A stretch of DNA of 64,000 bases from Brevundimonas sp. (GCF_030704825.1 NZ_JAUYNX010000012.1:33331-97330); one strand, 5' to 3'; positions 17,448 through 28,600 are shown, numbered from the stretch's first letter. Numbers and translations: made by a program. The notes: generated by a model not told the origin, from the letters alone.

Positions 17448-18263
17448 ATGAGTCGCGCGACGCCCGCCAGCAAGTCCGTTCCCGACAAGGCCGAAGGGCT
17501 GCGGCTGAGGGCGCGACTGCGCTACCTCTACCATGGCGGATCGCCGCCGGCGGTGCGGTTCCGGCTGGCGGTCATCGTCATCGACTTCGCCATCATCGGC
17601 TTCTTCCTCGCCGCCCCGATCCTGCACGAGGCGGGGCTGGTCTTCTATGTGGTGGACTACCTCATCGCCGCGGTGCTGGGGGCCGACCTGGCCGCGCGAG
17701 CCTACGCCCACACCGACTGGAAGGACTGGCTCAGGAAGCCGGCGACCTGGGTCGACCTGTTCGTGCTGGCGACCCTGCTGTTTCCGGCCTGGCTGTTCAA
17801 CTTCGGCTTCCTGCGCCTGCTGCGGCTGTGGACCCTGCTGCACTCGGACTTCTTCTGGCGCACCGTGGGACGCAAATACGACGACACCCGGGTGGAGGAG
17901 ATCACGCGCGCCCTGGCGTCGCTGGTGACCTTCATCTTCGTGGTCACGGGCTTCGTCTACGCCACCTTCCGCGACAGCCACCCCGGCATCAGCGGCTATC
18001 TGGACGCCCTGTATTTCACCGTGGCCACCCTGACCACGACGGGGTTCGGCGACATCACCCTGCCGGGCAATTGGGGGCGGCTGCTGTCGATCGTGGTCAT
18101 GCTGACCGGCATCACCCTGTTCCTGCGGCTGGCCCAGACCATCTTCAAGCCGCACAAGATCAAATATCCCTGTCCCGTTTGCGGCCTGCAGAAGCACGAC
18201 CCCGACGCCGTCCACTGCAAGGCCTGCGGCGAGGTTCTCTGCATTCCCGACGACGGGGCCTGA
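17448..18263 (+). CDS. Voltage-gated-like K+ channel subunit with C-terminal zinc ribbon
   Basis: A 271-aa integral membrane protein of the 6-TM ion-channel superfamily. Segments near residues 40-60, 64-84, 100-118 and 121-135 form a voltage-sensor-like unit; the S4-like part FLRLLRLWTLL has few Arg. The pore follows, with selectivity filter TTTGFGDI (GFG, K+ type) at residues 197-203 and a last helix at 211-230. After the pore helix comes a basic stretch and a short zinc-ribbon-like tail with C242, C245, C257 and C260, plus C265. A metal- or redox-responsive gate is inference. It is monocistronic and divergent from dapF. Confidence 0.88.
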   Translation: MSRATPASKSVPDKAEGLRLRARLRYLYHGGSPPAVRFRLAVIVIDFAIIGFFLAAPILHEAGLVFYVVDYLIAAVLGADLAARAYAHTDWKDWLRKPATWVDLFVLATLLFPAWLFNFGFLRLLRLWTLLHSDFFWRTVGRKYDDTRVEEITRALASLVTFIFVVTGFVYATFRDSHPGISGYLDALYFTVATLTTTGFGDITLPGNWGRLLSIVVMLTGITLFLRLAQTIFKPHKIKYPCPVCGLQKHDPDAVHCKACGEVLCIPDDGA

Positions 18264-18362
18264 TCCGGCAAGATGACAAATCCGTAAGATGCCCCCGGTC
18301 GCCTTGCCCGGGGTCCGGCGGGGGATAAGGTGCCGCCCGACTTCCGTCGGGGACCAGACCAT

Positions 18363-20540
18363 ATGATCCGCACCGCCGCGCTCGCCGCGCTTCTCACCTC
18401 CCCCGTCCTTTCGAGCGTCGCCATGGCCCAGACCGCAGTTCCCGCGCCGGCCGCCGCGGAGGTCTCGGGCGGCTTCGCCACGTCGGACGCGACCGATCCG
18501 TATCTCTGGCTGGAAGAGATCGAGGGCGAGCGCGCCATGGCCTGGGTCAATGCGCACAACGAGCATTCGCTCGGCGTTCTGCGCGGCGACCCGCGTTTCG
18601 AGACCCTGCACCAGCAGGCGCTGGAGATCGTCCAGTCGCGCGACCGCATCCCCTCCCCCGGCTTCAACCACGACGGCACGATCGACAATTTCTGGCAGGA
18701 CGCCGAGCATGTGCGCGGCGTCTGGCGCACCACCACCCTCGACAACTATCGCTCCGAAGCCCCCGCCTGGGAGACCGTCCTCGACATCGACGCCCTGGCC
18801 GCGGCCGAGGGCAGGAACTGGGTCTACAAGGGGTCGACCTGCCTGCCGCCCGAAGAGACCCGCTGCCTCGTCTCCCTGTCGGACGGCGGCAAGGACGCGG
18901 TGACCATCCGCGAGTTCGACCGCGCCACCCGGACCTTCGTCGAGGGCGGCTTCGTCCTGCCGGAGTCCAAGGGCGGGGCGTCCTGGGTGGACGCGGACAC
19001 CCTGCTGATCTCGCGCGACTTCGGCCCCGGCACCCTGACCAGCTCGGGCTATCCGATGATCGTCAAGGTGCTGAAGCGCGGCCAGACGATCGACCAGGCG
19101 CAGACGGTCTTCACCGGCCAGCCGACCGACGTTTCGGTCTCGGGCTATACGCTGCGCGACGCCGACGGCGTGGTGCAGGCGACCCTGATCAACCGCGGCG
19201 TCAGCTTCTACGAGGGCGAGACGCACCGGCTGAACGCCGACGGCACGACGACGAAGCTGGAGTTGCCGGCCAAGTCCAACATCAACGCCCTCGTCCGTGG
19301 GCAGATGGTCTTCACCACCGACCAGGACTGGACCGCCCCCTCGGGACAGGAATTCAAAACCGGCGATGCCATCGCCTATGACCTGCAGGCCTGGCTGGCC
19401 GACCCCTCGGTCCCGGCGCAACTGGTCATCCGCCCGGGGCCGCGCGAGGCCGTCGAGGGCATCTCCAACACCCGCAACAAGCTGGTCGTGGCCCTGTACG
19501 AAAACGTGCGCGGCTCGGTCTATGTCTATGAGCCCAATCCGTCGGGCGAATGGACCCGCAGCCGTCTGGACCTGCCCGAGAACGTCTCGGTCGGCGTCGG
19601 CTCGGCCAGCGAGCAGGACGACCGCGTCTTCGTCAACGTCACCGGCTATCTGAACCCGTCCAGCCTGTTCCTCGCCGACGCGGCGACCGGCGCGGCGGAC
19701 CTGACCAAATCCCTGCCGGCCAAATTCGACGCCACGGGCATGACGGTCGACCAGTTCGAGGCCCGTTCCGCCGACGGCACCATGATCCCCTATTTCGTCG
19801 TCCACCGCGGCGACATGGCCATGGACGGCTCCAACCCGACCCTGCTGTACGGCTATGGCGGCTTCCAGTCGTCGCTGCTGCCCGGCTATTCGGCCACGGT
19901 GGGCAAGCTGTGGCTGGAGCGGGGCGGGGTCTATGTCATCGCCAACACCCGCGGCGGCGGCGAGTTCGGCCCCAACTGGCACCAGGCGGCCCTGCAGCAG
20001 AACCGGCAGCGGGCGCACGAGGACTACCAGGCCGTCGCCCTGGACCTGATCGCGCGTGGCGTCACCAGCCAGCCGAAGCTCGGGATCATGGGCGGCTCGC
20101 AGGGCGGGCTGTTCATGGGGGCGATGCTGACCCAGCGGCCGGACCTGATCAACGCGGCGGTCATCCAGGTGCCCCTGTTCGACATGCTGCGCTTCCACAG
20201 GCTGCTGGCCGGCGCCTCGTGGATGGCCGAATACGGCAATCCGGACATTCCGGAGGAGCGGGCCTGGATCGAGGCCTATTCGCCCTACCAACGGCTCGAG
20301 GCGGGCCAGCCCTATCCCGAGGTCTTCATCCACACCTCGACCAAGGACGACCGCGTCCATCCGGGCCACGCCCGCAAGGCGGCGGCGCGGCTGGAAGAGC
20401 TGGGCTATCCGGTGCTGTTCTATGAGAACACCGACGGCGGCCATGCGGCGGGGGCCAATCTGCGCGAGACGGCGCGGCGGATCGCGCTGGAATACACCTA
20501 TCTGACGCGGCGGCTGATGGATGGGCCGGCGGCGGAATAG
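18363..20540 (+). CDS. Prolyl oligopeptidase family (S9A) serine peptidase, Sec-exported
   Basis: A 725-aa exported peptidase. The N-terminus is a Sec signal peptide with a likely AMA-Q cleavage near residue 23. An N-terminal beta-propeller (about 40-430) precedes an alpha/beta-hydrolase domain with nucleophile Ser579 in GGSQGG, the Asp in STKDDRVHP and the His in DGGHAAG. Family members cleave short Pro- or Arg/Lys-containing peptides in the periplasm. An ATG 11 codons upstream would mask the signal peptide, so 18363 is preferred. A paralogous lipoprotein form lies just downstream across a large inverted repeat. Confidence 0.92.
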   Translation: MIRTAALAALLTSPVLSSVAMAQTAVPAPAAAEVSGGFATSDATDPYLWLEEIEGERAMAWVNAHNEHSLGVLRGDPRFETLHQQALEIVQSRDRIPSPGFNHDGTIDNFWQDAEHVRGVWRTTTLDNYRSEAPAWETVLDIDALAAAEGRNWVYKGSTCLPPEETRCLVSLSDGGKDAVTIREFDRATRTFVEGGFVLPESKGGASWVDADTLLISRDFGPGTLTSSGYPMIVKVLKRGQTIDQAQTVFTGQPTDVSVSGYTLRDADGVVQATLINRGVSFYEGETHRLNADGTTTKLELPAKSNINALVRGQMVFTTDQDWTAPSGQEFKTGDAIAYDLQAWLADPSVPAQLVIRPGPREAVEGISNTRNKLVVALYENVRGSVYVYEPNPSGEWTRSRLDLPENVSVGVGSASEQDDRVFVNVTGYLNPSSLFLADAATGAADLTKSLPAKFDATGMTVDQFEARSADGTMIPYFVVHRGDMAMDGSNPTLLYGYGGFQSSLLPGYSATVGKLWLERGGVYVIANTRGGGEFGPNWHQAALQQNRQRAHEDYQAVALDLIARGVTSQPKLGIMGGSQGGLFMGAMLTQRPDLINAAVIQVPLFDMLRFHRLLAGASWMAEYGNPDIPEERAWIEAYSPYQRLEAGQPYPEVFIHTSTKDDRVHPGHARKAAARLEELGYPVLFYENTDGGHAAGANLRETARRIALEYTYLTRRLMDGPAAE

Positions 20541-20552
20541 GCCCCCAACCAT

Positions 20553-20685
20553 CCGCTCATCCCGGCGAAAGCCGGGGACCCAGTGCTTTCGTTGAAGCAT
20601 CGGCGGCTGGGATTAGCGGGTTGCGACACGGGCGGCGCCGATCGCCCGAAAGATCTGGGTCCCCGGCTTTCGCCGGGATGAGCGG
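20553..20685. repeat. 133-bp element with 31-bp perfect inverted repeats
   Basis: The 31 bases at 20553-20583 are the exact reverse complement of 20655-20685, around a 71-bp spacer. Each arm also contains internal symmetry (CCCGGCGAAAGCCGGG). It fills almost the whole gap between the two S9A peptidase genes, starting 13 bp after one stop and ending 14 bp before the next start. Arms of the type TCATCCCGGCGAAAGCCGG occur as dispersed intergenic palindromes in many alphaproteobacteria; this is likely such a unit or a MITE-like relic. It would form a very stable hairpin in a read-through transcript. Confidence 0.8.
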
Positions 20686-20699
20686 AAAGTTGTAGTGCG

Positions 20700-22928
20700 A
20701 TGAACCGACTGATCCTGTCCGCCGCAATCCCGGCGCTCCTGCTTGCGGCCTGCGCGGGCGGCCCGGACCAGATGCAGGTTCCGGCCCTGAACGTCGCCGA
20801 TGTCCCGCGCGTCATGCAGGCGCCCCCGCCGCACATGCCGTCCGACCTGACCCCCGCCGGCGTCCGCGCCGCCGACGACCATCTGGCGCTGGAGGAGGTC
20901 AGTGGCGCCGAGGCCATGGCCTTCGTCGCGGGCGAGAACCAGCGCTCGCTGGCCGCCCTGACCGGCGACCGCCGCTATGAGCCGTTCCGGCAGCAGGCCG
21001 AGGCGATCCTGACCGCCACCGACCGCATTCCCTCTCCATCCTTCCTCGGCGAGGGCATCGGAAACTTCTGGCAGGACGCGGCCAATCCCAAGGGGGTGTG
21101 GCGGCGCACGACGCTGGAGTCCTACCGCTCGGCGAATACGCAGTGGGAGACGATGCTCGACGTCGACGCCCTGTCCCGGGCCGAGGACAGGGACTGGGTG
21201 TGGAAGGGCGCCGACTGCCTGGCCCCCGACGAGACGCGCTGCCTGGTCAGCCTGTCCGACGGCGGCAAGGACGCCGTGACGGTGCGCGAGTTCGACACCA
21301 CGACCGGCCTGTGGGTCGAGGACGGCTTCATCCTGCCCGAGGGCAAGCACCGGCTCGAATGGCTGGACCGCGACACGCTTCTGGTCGCCACCGACTTCGG
21401 CCCGAACACCCTCACAGAGAGCGGCTACCCCTTCATCGTCAAGTCGCTGACGCGCGGCCAGACGCTGGATCAGGCGACCGAAGTCTATCGCGGCGACATC
21501 GGCGACGGCGGGTATGGGGTCAGCCCGACGGTGTATCGCGACAGGGACGGGGCTATCGAGGCGGTCATCATCAGCCGGCCGCTGGACACCTTCCGCAGCG
21601 AGACCTGGCAGGTGGTCGAGGGCGCGCCGGTGAAACTGACCCTGCCGGAACGGGTGTCCATCTTCGGCGTGACCCGCGGAGCCCTGATCTTCTCGAATGA
21701 CGAACCCTGGGGTCTCATCGCGGGGAGGTTCAGACCTGGCACGCTGCTCGCGGTTCCGCTGGCCCATCTGACCGGGGCGGTCCGCCCGAGCGTCTCCACC
21801 GACGGCGACCCCCACCTGGTTTATGTGCCGTCGCCGCGCCAGTCGCTGCAGGACGTCAGGGTTCTGGACGGCGTTCTGATCGCGTCCATGTCCGACAACG
21901 TCACCGGCAAGCTGATGAGATTTGACCGCCCGGGCGGGGACTTTCCGAGCCGCTGGCGCATGACGGAACTTCAGGGCCCCGACAACAGCGCGGTAGGGCT
22001 TGGCGACTCGTCGAAGAAGTCAGGCCGCGTCTTTGTGTCGTCCGAGGGGTTCCTGACGCCGAACACGCTGGGTCTACTGGAGCCGGCGACGTCGGCGCCC
22101 GAGACCCTGAGGTCCGCCCCCGCCCGCTTCGACGCCTCCACCCACGTCGTCGAACAGTTCGAGGCCACCTCGTCCGACGGCACGAAGATCCCCTATTTCG
22201 TCACCCGGCCGCGCGACCTGGTCATGGACGGCCATGCTCCGACGATCATCTACGGCTACGGCGGATTCCAGGTGTCCAAGCCGCCGGCCTACATCCCCGA
22301 GATGGGCAAGCTCTGGCTCGAAAATGGCGGCGTCTACGTCAACGCCAACATCCGCGGCGGCGGGGAGTTCGGGCCGGAGTGGCATCAGTCGGTGCTGAAC
22401 GAGAACCGCCAGCTGGCCTTCGACGACTTCGCGGCGGTCGCCGCCGACCTGCACCGGCGCGGGATCACCTCGCCGCGGCGCACGGGAATCTACGGCCGCT
22501 CCAACGGCGGGGTCCTGACCTCGGTGACCATGACCCAGCACCCGGAGCTGATCAATGCGGCGGTGATCGAGAGCCCGCTGATCGACATGCTGCGCTATCA
22601 CGAACTGCCCGCCGGGGCCTCGTGGATCGGCGAATACGGCGATCCGCGCATTCCGGAAGAAGCCGCCTGGATCGCCCGCTATTCCGCCTACCAGAACCTT
22701 CGTCCGGGGGCGGACTATCCGCGCGTCTACATCACCACCAACACCCGCGACGACCGCGTCCACCCGGGCCACGCGCGCAAATTCGCCGCCCGCCTGACCG
22801 ACATGGGCTACGACCACCTCTATTATGAAGAGACGTCAGGCGGCCATTCCAACGACGCCGACCCGGTCGCCAACGCCCGCCGCTGGGCCCGGCATTACGT
22901 CTACCTGGCCCAGCAGCTGATGGACTGA
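20700..22928 (+). CDS. Prolyl oligopeptidase family (S9A) serine peptidase, predicted lipoprotein
   Basis: A 742-aa paralogue of the preceding gene. Here the leader ends in a lipobox, LLLAACAGG, so the mature protein should be lipid-anchored at Cys19. The propeller domain repeats paralogous blocks (NFWQDA, RCLVSLSDGGKDAVT). The catalytic domain has the nucleophile motif GRSNGG, the Asp motif NTRDDRVHP and the His motif SGGHSND. In the other copy the nucleophile loop is GGSQGG, so the two have diverged around the active site. They are probably an old tandem duplication giving one soluble and one membrane-attached enzyme. The start lies 14 bp after the long inverted repeat. Confidence 0.92.
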   Translation: MNRLILSAAIPALLLAACAGGPDQMQVPALNVADVPRVMQAPPPHMPSDLTPAGVRAADDHLALEEVSGAEAMAFVAGENQRSLAALTGDRRYEPFRQQAEAILTATDRIPSPSFLGEGIGNFWQDAANPKGVWRRTTLESYRSANTQWETMLDVDALSRAEDRDWVWKGADCLAPDETRCLVSLSDGGKDAVTVREFDTTTGLWVEDGFILPEGKHRLEWLDRDTLLVATDFGPNTLTESGYPFIVKSLTRGQTLDQATEVYRGDIGDGGYGVSPTVYRDRDGAIEAVIISRPLDTFRSETWQVVEGAPVKLTLPERVSIFGVTRGALIFSNDEPWGLIAGRFRPGTLLAVPLAHLTGAVRPSVSTDGDPHLVYVPSPRQSLQDVRVLDGVLIASMSDNVTGKLMRFDRPGGDFPSRWRMTELQGPDNSAVGLGDSSKKSGRVFVSSEGFLTPNTLGLLEPATSAPETLRSAPARFDASTHVVEQFEATSSDGTKIPYFVTRPRDLVMDGHAPTIIYGYGGFQVSKPPAYIPEMGKLWLENGGVYVNANIRGGGEFGPEWHQSVLNENRQLAFDDFAAVAADLHRRGITSPRRTGIYGRSNGGVLTSVTMTQHPELINAAVIESPLIDMLRYHELPAGASWIGEYGDPRIPEEAAWIARYSAYQNLRPGADYPRVYITTNTRDDRVHPGHARKFAARLTDMGYDHLYYEETSGGHSNDADPVANARRWARHYVYLAQQLMD

Positions 22929-22941
22929 GGGAGGCCCGGCG

Positions 22942-23562
22942 TCAGGCCGGCTCGACGACCCTGGCCTTCTTCGCCTTGGCGGCCTTTTCAGGCTTTTCGG
23001 CCTTGGCCTTCGCCGGCTTGTCGGCCTTCCTCGCCAGCTTCTCGGCCTTCTTCGCCTCGCGGGCGGCCTTCTTGGCCGCCTTGGCCTCGGCCCGGGCCTT
23101 GGCGGGGGCGGCGTCGGCCTCGCCGGCCAGTTCGGCCAGAAGATCGAGGAAGCCGTCGCGCTTGCCCTTGGGCAGCAGGGCCAGGATGCGCTTGTCGGCG
23201 GCCTCGACGCGCGGCCGGGCCGCCTTCAGCGCCGCCTCGCCCGCGGGCGCCAGGCGCACCGCCTTGGCCCGGGCGTCGACCGTCGACTTTTCGCGGTCCA
23301 GAAGACCCTTTGTCGTCATGCGGGAGACCAGGTCGGCCAGGGTCGAGCGGTCGATGCCGGTGGCGCGGACCAGATCGGTCTGGGTCAGGCCGGACTTGTG
23401 CGACACCGCCTCCAGCACCGCGAACTGGCGCTGGGTCAGGCCGTCGGGCCCGGTCTCTTCCGCGTAGATGTCGAGCGCCAGCTGCAGCACGCGATGCATC
23501 AGGTGGCTGGGCGATCCCGCCAGCCCTGCGGCGCGTTTCGCCTTGTTCCCGGACTTGACCAT
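22942..23562 (-). CDS. MarR-family regulator with Lys/Ala-rich C-terminal tail
   Basis: A 206-aa regulator. Residues about 20-140 form a MarR winged helix: LTQRQFAVLEAV, LTQTDLVRATGIDRSTLADLVSRM (recognition helix) and the wing LLDREKSTVDARAKAV. The last 55 residues are a low-complexity Lys/Ala/Glu tail with repeated KAEKLARKADKPAKAKAEK-like units, resembling histone H1-type tails. Such tails add nonspecific DNA affinity in other bacterial proteins. It converges with the S9A lipoprotein gene (13 bp) and is followed upstream by yciB on the same strand. Target genes are unknown. Confidence 0.9.
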   Translation of the reverse strand: MVKSGNKAKRAAGLAGSPSHLMHRVLQLALDIYAEETGPDGLTQRQFAVLEAVSHKSGLTQTDLVRATGIDRSTLADLVSRMTTKGLLDREKSTVDARAKAVRLAPAGEAALKAARPRVEAADKRILALLPKGKRDGFLDLLAELAGEADAAPAKARAEAKAAKKAAREAKKAEKLARKADKPAKAKAEKPEKAAKAKKARVVEPA

Positions 23563-23643
23563 GAACCGTATCCCCTTGGGCCTCGATGACGCAGACGTAG
23601 CAGCGGCGCTTTACGGTTTGACGACGGACGATCCGCCGGCGGT

Positions 23644-24339
23644 TCAGGGCGCGGTGTCGGGCTCCGCCGGCGCCATCGGATCGACGGGTTTGTCGGTCGA
23701 GGTCAGGTTCCTCATGATCAGCGGAATCTGGGACAGGCCGAACGCCGACGAGGCGACCCACAGCACGCCCCGGAAGCTGACCCAGACATCGGCCGGATCG
23801 ACGTCGGCGCGGCCGATGCGGGCGGCGGCCCAGCCGACCAGGGCCTCGCTGCGGACCAGTTCGTTGACCGCGGCGACGGCGAGGAAATACAGGCCATAGC
23901 GGAAGGTCAGGATCCGCCAGGCCCGGTCGTTGATCGGAATGACCGTGCCGAGCAGGGCCCTCAGCGGCTGTTTGCCCAGCAGCAGCCCGCCCAGCAGGGC
24001 GACGGCGAGCGAGGCGTTGAGCACCGAGACCTTGACCTTCACCCACAGGCCGTCGCCGGTCAGCAGGGTCAGCAGGCCGAAGACCAGGGCGAAGCCGCCG
24101 ACCAGCAGCGGCATCAGGGCCAGCCGCTTTTCCACCACCAGGCCGACGACTACCGCGATGGCCGAGCCGGCGACCAGGGCCCAGGTGGCCTGGACCAGGG
24201 CCTCGTCGCCGCTCATCCCGCGCAGGCGCAGGACCAGGAAGGCGAGGCCGAAGGCCAGCAGGCCGCCGAAATCGACGGCCTGACGCAGACGGTTGTCGCG
24301 TGCGGGCGCGGGGGCGGGGGCGGGTTCGGCGTCGTTCAT
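23644..24339 (-). CDS. yciB: YciB/IspZ family inner-membrane septation protein
   Basis: A 231-aa multi-pass membrane protein of the intracellular septation protein A (IspZ/YciB) family. After a Pro/Ala-rich leader there are about five or six hydrophobic segments. The family-typical middle block is KVKVSVLNASLAVALLGGLL, and the conserved WRILTFRYGLYFLAVAAVNE follows. YciB homologues interact with cell-division and elongation proteins and affect envelope integrity. The start lies 3 nt after the ftsY stop with a GAGGA site, so the two genes form an operon, a frequent alphaproteobacterial pairing. Confidence 0.88.
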   Translation of the reverse strand: MNDAEPAPAPAPARDNRLRQAVDFGGLLAFGLAFLVLRLRGMSGDEALVQATWALVAGSAIAVVVGLVVEKRLALMPLLVGGFALVFGLLTLLTGDGLWVKVKVSVLNASLAVALLGGLLLGKQPLRALLGTVIPINDRAWRILTFRYGLYFLAVAAVNELVRSEALVGWAAARIGRADVDPADVWVSFRGVLWVASSAFGLSQIPLIMRNLTSTDKPVDPMAPAEPDTAP

Positions 24340-24342
24340 GCG

Positions 24343-25278
24343 TCAGTCCTCAAGCCCCACCAGGGACCGTGAAAAGGCCCGGGCGTCGAAGGGTTGCAGG
24401 TCGTCGATCCCCTCGCCGACCCCGATCAGCTTGATCGGTGCGTCCGACGCCTGGGCCACGGGCACCAGCACCCCGCCCCGCGCCGTGCCGTCCAGCTTGG
24501 TCATGACCAGGCCCGACACATAGGCCGTGCGTCCGAAGATCTGCTCCTGGGCCAGGGCGTTGCGGCCCACGGTGGCGTCGAGCACCAGCAGGGTCTCGTG
24601 CGGGGCCTCCGGATCGATCTTCTTCAGCACCCGCACGATCTTCAGCAATTCGTCCATCAGGGCCGACTTGTTCTGCAGCCGGCCGGCCGTGTCGATCAGG
24701 ACCACGTCGTAGCCCTCGGCCTTCGCCCTCGTATAGGCGTCGAAGGCCAGGCCGGCCGGATCGGCGCCGTCGCGGCGGCTCTCGAAGGTCGCCCCGGCCC
24801 GCTCGGCCCAGACCTTGAGCTGTTCGCGGGCGGCGGCGCGGAAGGTGTCGCAGGCCACGATCATCACCTTGGCGCCCTGACCGGTCAGGTCGGCCGCGAT
24901 CTTGCCCAGGGTGGTGGTCTTGCCCGAGCCGTTGACCCCGACGAACAGGGTCACGAAAGGGCGCGGGCCGTCCAGCGGCGCGTAGCGGGCCTCGTGCGAG
25001 ACCAGCTCGGCGGCGACCGCCTCGGCCAGGGCTTCCCTGACCTCGCGTTCATTGGCCCCGGCCCCGAAACGCAGGTCGCGGAAGCGGGCGACGATGCGGT
25101 CGGTGGCGGCCGGGCCGAGATCACTCTCCAGAAGATGCTCCTCCAGCCCCTCGAGCGCGGCCTCGGACAGCGGTTCCTTGACGAAGGCGGAGACGACCTG
25201 TTCGGTCATCTGTTTCGAGGAGCGGGAGAGGCCCTCGGTCAGGCGCGAGAGCCAGCCCTTTTTCGGCGCGTCGTTCAT
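24343..25278 (-). CDS. ftsY: Signal recognition particle receptor FtsY
   Basis: A 311-aa SRP-type GTPase that docks SRP-ribosome complexes at the membrane. The N domain (about 1-95) is followed by the G domain with GVNGSGKTTTLGKIA (P-loop), IVACDTFRAAA, DTAGRLQNKSALMDEL and TKLDGTARGGVLV. The acidic N-terminal A domain of E. coli FtsY is absent, as is normal for alphaproteobacteria. It is divergent from nadE across about 98 bp and co-transcribed with yciB. Confidence 0.96.
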   Translation of the reverse strand: MNDAPKKGWLSRLTEGLSRSSKQMTEQVVSAFVKEPLSEAALEGLEEHLLESDLGPAATDRIVARFRDLRFGAGANEREVREALAEAVAAELVSHEARYAPLDGPRPFVTLFVGVNGSGKTTTLGKIAADLTGQGAKVMIVACDTFRAAAREQLKVWAERAGATFESRRDGADPAGLAFDAYTRAKAEGYDVVLIDTAGRLQNKSALMDELLKIVRVLKKIDPEAPHETLLVLDATVGRNALAQEQIFGRTAYVSGLVMTKLDGTARGGVLVPVAQASDAPIKLIGVGEGIDDLQPFDARAFSRSLVGLED

Positions 25279-25376
25279 GGACCCGCTTTAGCCGCCGGGG
25301 GTTTGAAGGTCACGGGCAATCGTGGCGCGCCGCGGCCTTTGCCTCTAAATGAGCACTGAACCGCAGGAACCGACGC

Positions 25377-27419
<2,043 letters not shown>

Positions 27420-27725
27420 TCAGGTGAAGGCGGCCGCCAGCAGAAGGATCGGTGTAAGCGGCAGGGTTATGCGAACGATCGGCACGATCTGCCGGGCATG
27501 CGCGTCGATCTCCCGGTAGTGGCGGGAATAGAGCAGGGGCAGGTCAACCGTCTGCCAGACGCCTGTGAAATTCCCTCCGAACCCGAACAGGCTGGGAGTC
27601 GAAGCGGGCAGATCGCCCGATTGCTTCAGCGCGTGAAGGCGAAATTCGAGATAGAGCAGCAGCGAGATCGTTACGATGCCGCTGACCGCCAGGCCGGACC
27701 ACAGCACGCCGCCGGCCCAGGGCAT
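27420..27725 (-). CDS. Small membrane protein of unknown function
   Basis: A 101-aa protein with a hydrophobic segment at each end: WSGLAVSGIVTISLLLYL near residues 9-26 and IVRITLPLTPILLLAAAF at the C-terminus. Between them is a soluble, mixed-charge stretch rich in aromatic residues. Its ATG overlaps the stop of the alpha/beta hydrolase by one base (TGATG), so it is the second gene of that operon. It ends directly against the nadE stop. I do not recognise the family; the tight coupling is the main support that it is real. Confidence 0.7.
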   Translation of the reverse strand: MPWAGGVLWSGLAVSGIVTISLLLYLEFRLHALKQSGDLPASTPSLFGFGGNFTGVWQTVDLPLLYSRHYREIDAHARQIVPIVRITLPLTPILLLAAAFT

Positions 27726-28600
27726 CAGTCCACCTCCCCCAGGAACGGGAAGATCGCCGCCTTGGCCTCGGGCTCGTCCAGCATGGGGGCGTGGCCGACG
27801 CCCGGAACCTCGACGAAATCCATCTTCGGGGCCCGCTTGCGCATCCGGGCCGCGATCTCGGGACTCAGCAGGTCCGAGGTCTCGCCGCGCACCAGCAGGG
27901 TCGGCCGGCCCCTGGCCAGCCGGGTGAAGAAGGGCCACAGATTGGGGACCAGGGCCTTGGCGCCCGCCGCCCGGATCGGCGCCATGATGTCGGGATCATA
28001 GTCCGGCACCGGCGTCCCCTCCGTGCCCATGCGGAAGGTCCGGCGGGCGAAGGCGTCCCAGTCGGCGTCCGAATAGTGCGGCAGGGCGATCTCGTTGGTC
28101 TTGCGGACATGGGCCGCCGCGTCCGCCCAGTTGTTGATCTCGACCGGCTGTCCGGCATAGGCCGCGATCCGCGCCAGCCCCACCGGCGACACCTCGGGGC
28201 CGACGTCGTTGATGATGGCGGCGGCGATGACCTTCGAACGGATGGCGGCCAGGGCCATGGTGATCAGCCCGCCCATCGAGGTGCCGAGGAAGACCGCGCG
28301 CTCGACGCCCAGGTCCTTCATCAGGGCCAGCACGTCCTGCGCATAGGTCGGCGGCTGGTAGGTCATCGGGTCGGGGGCCCGGTCCGACCGTCCGCGTCCG
28401 CGGACATCCACCGCCAGCACCCGCCGGCCGCTCTGGGCGATGAGGGGGGCGATGGCGTCGAAGTCGGCCGAGTTGCGGGTCAGGCCGTGGATGGCGATCA
28501 CCGGCAGCTTCGCGGGACCCGACGCCGCGGCGTAGTCGCGGGCGTACAGGCTGAGGCCGTCGGCGCTGGTCCATCGGCGTTCGGCGAAGGTCTGGGTCAT
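27725..28600 (-). CDS. Alpha/beta-fold hydrolase
   Basis: A 291-aa cytosolic serine hydrolase. The oxyanion region is IAIHGLTRNSADFDAI, the nucleophile is in the elbow GTSMGG (about residue 106), the acid is probably Asp in RGETSDLL and the His is in VPGVGHAPML. The cap region, residues 130-200, is typical of esterase/haloperoxidase-like members. It leads a two-gene operon with a small membrane protein. Substrate cannot be assigned; lactonase, esterase or C-C hydrolase are all possible. Confidence 0.88.
   Translation of the reverse strand: MTQTFAERRWTSADGLSLYARDYAAASGPAKLPVIAIHGLTRNSADFDAIAPLIAQSGRRVLAVDVRGRGRSDRAPDPMTYQPPTYAQDVLALMKDLGVERAVFLGTSMGGLITMALAAIRSKVIAAAIINDVGPEVSPVGLARIAAYAGQPVEINNWADAAAHVRKTNEIALPHYSDADWDAFARRTFRMGTEGTPVPDYDPDIMAPIRAAGAKALVPNLWPFFTRLARGRPTLLVRGETSDLLSPEIAARMRKRAPKMDFVEVPGVGHAPMLDEPEAKAAIFPFLGEVD

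Noticed and set aside
17436..20600. Very long antisense open frame (over 1000 codons) over the channel and the S9A gene
   Set aside because: Same shadow effect; the sense strand carries intact catalytic motifs and a signal peptide.
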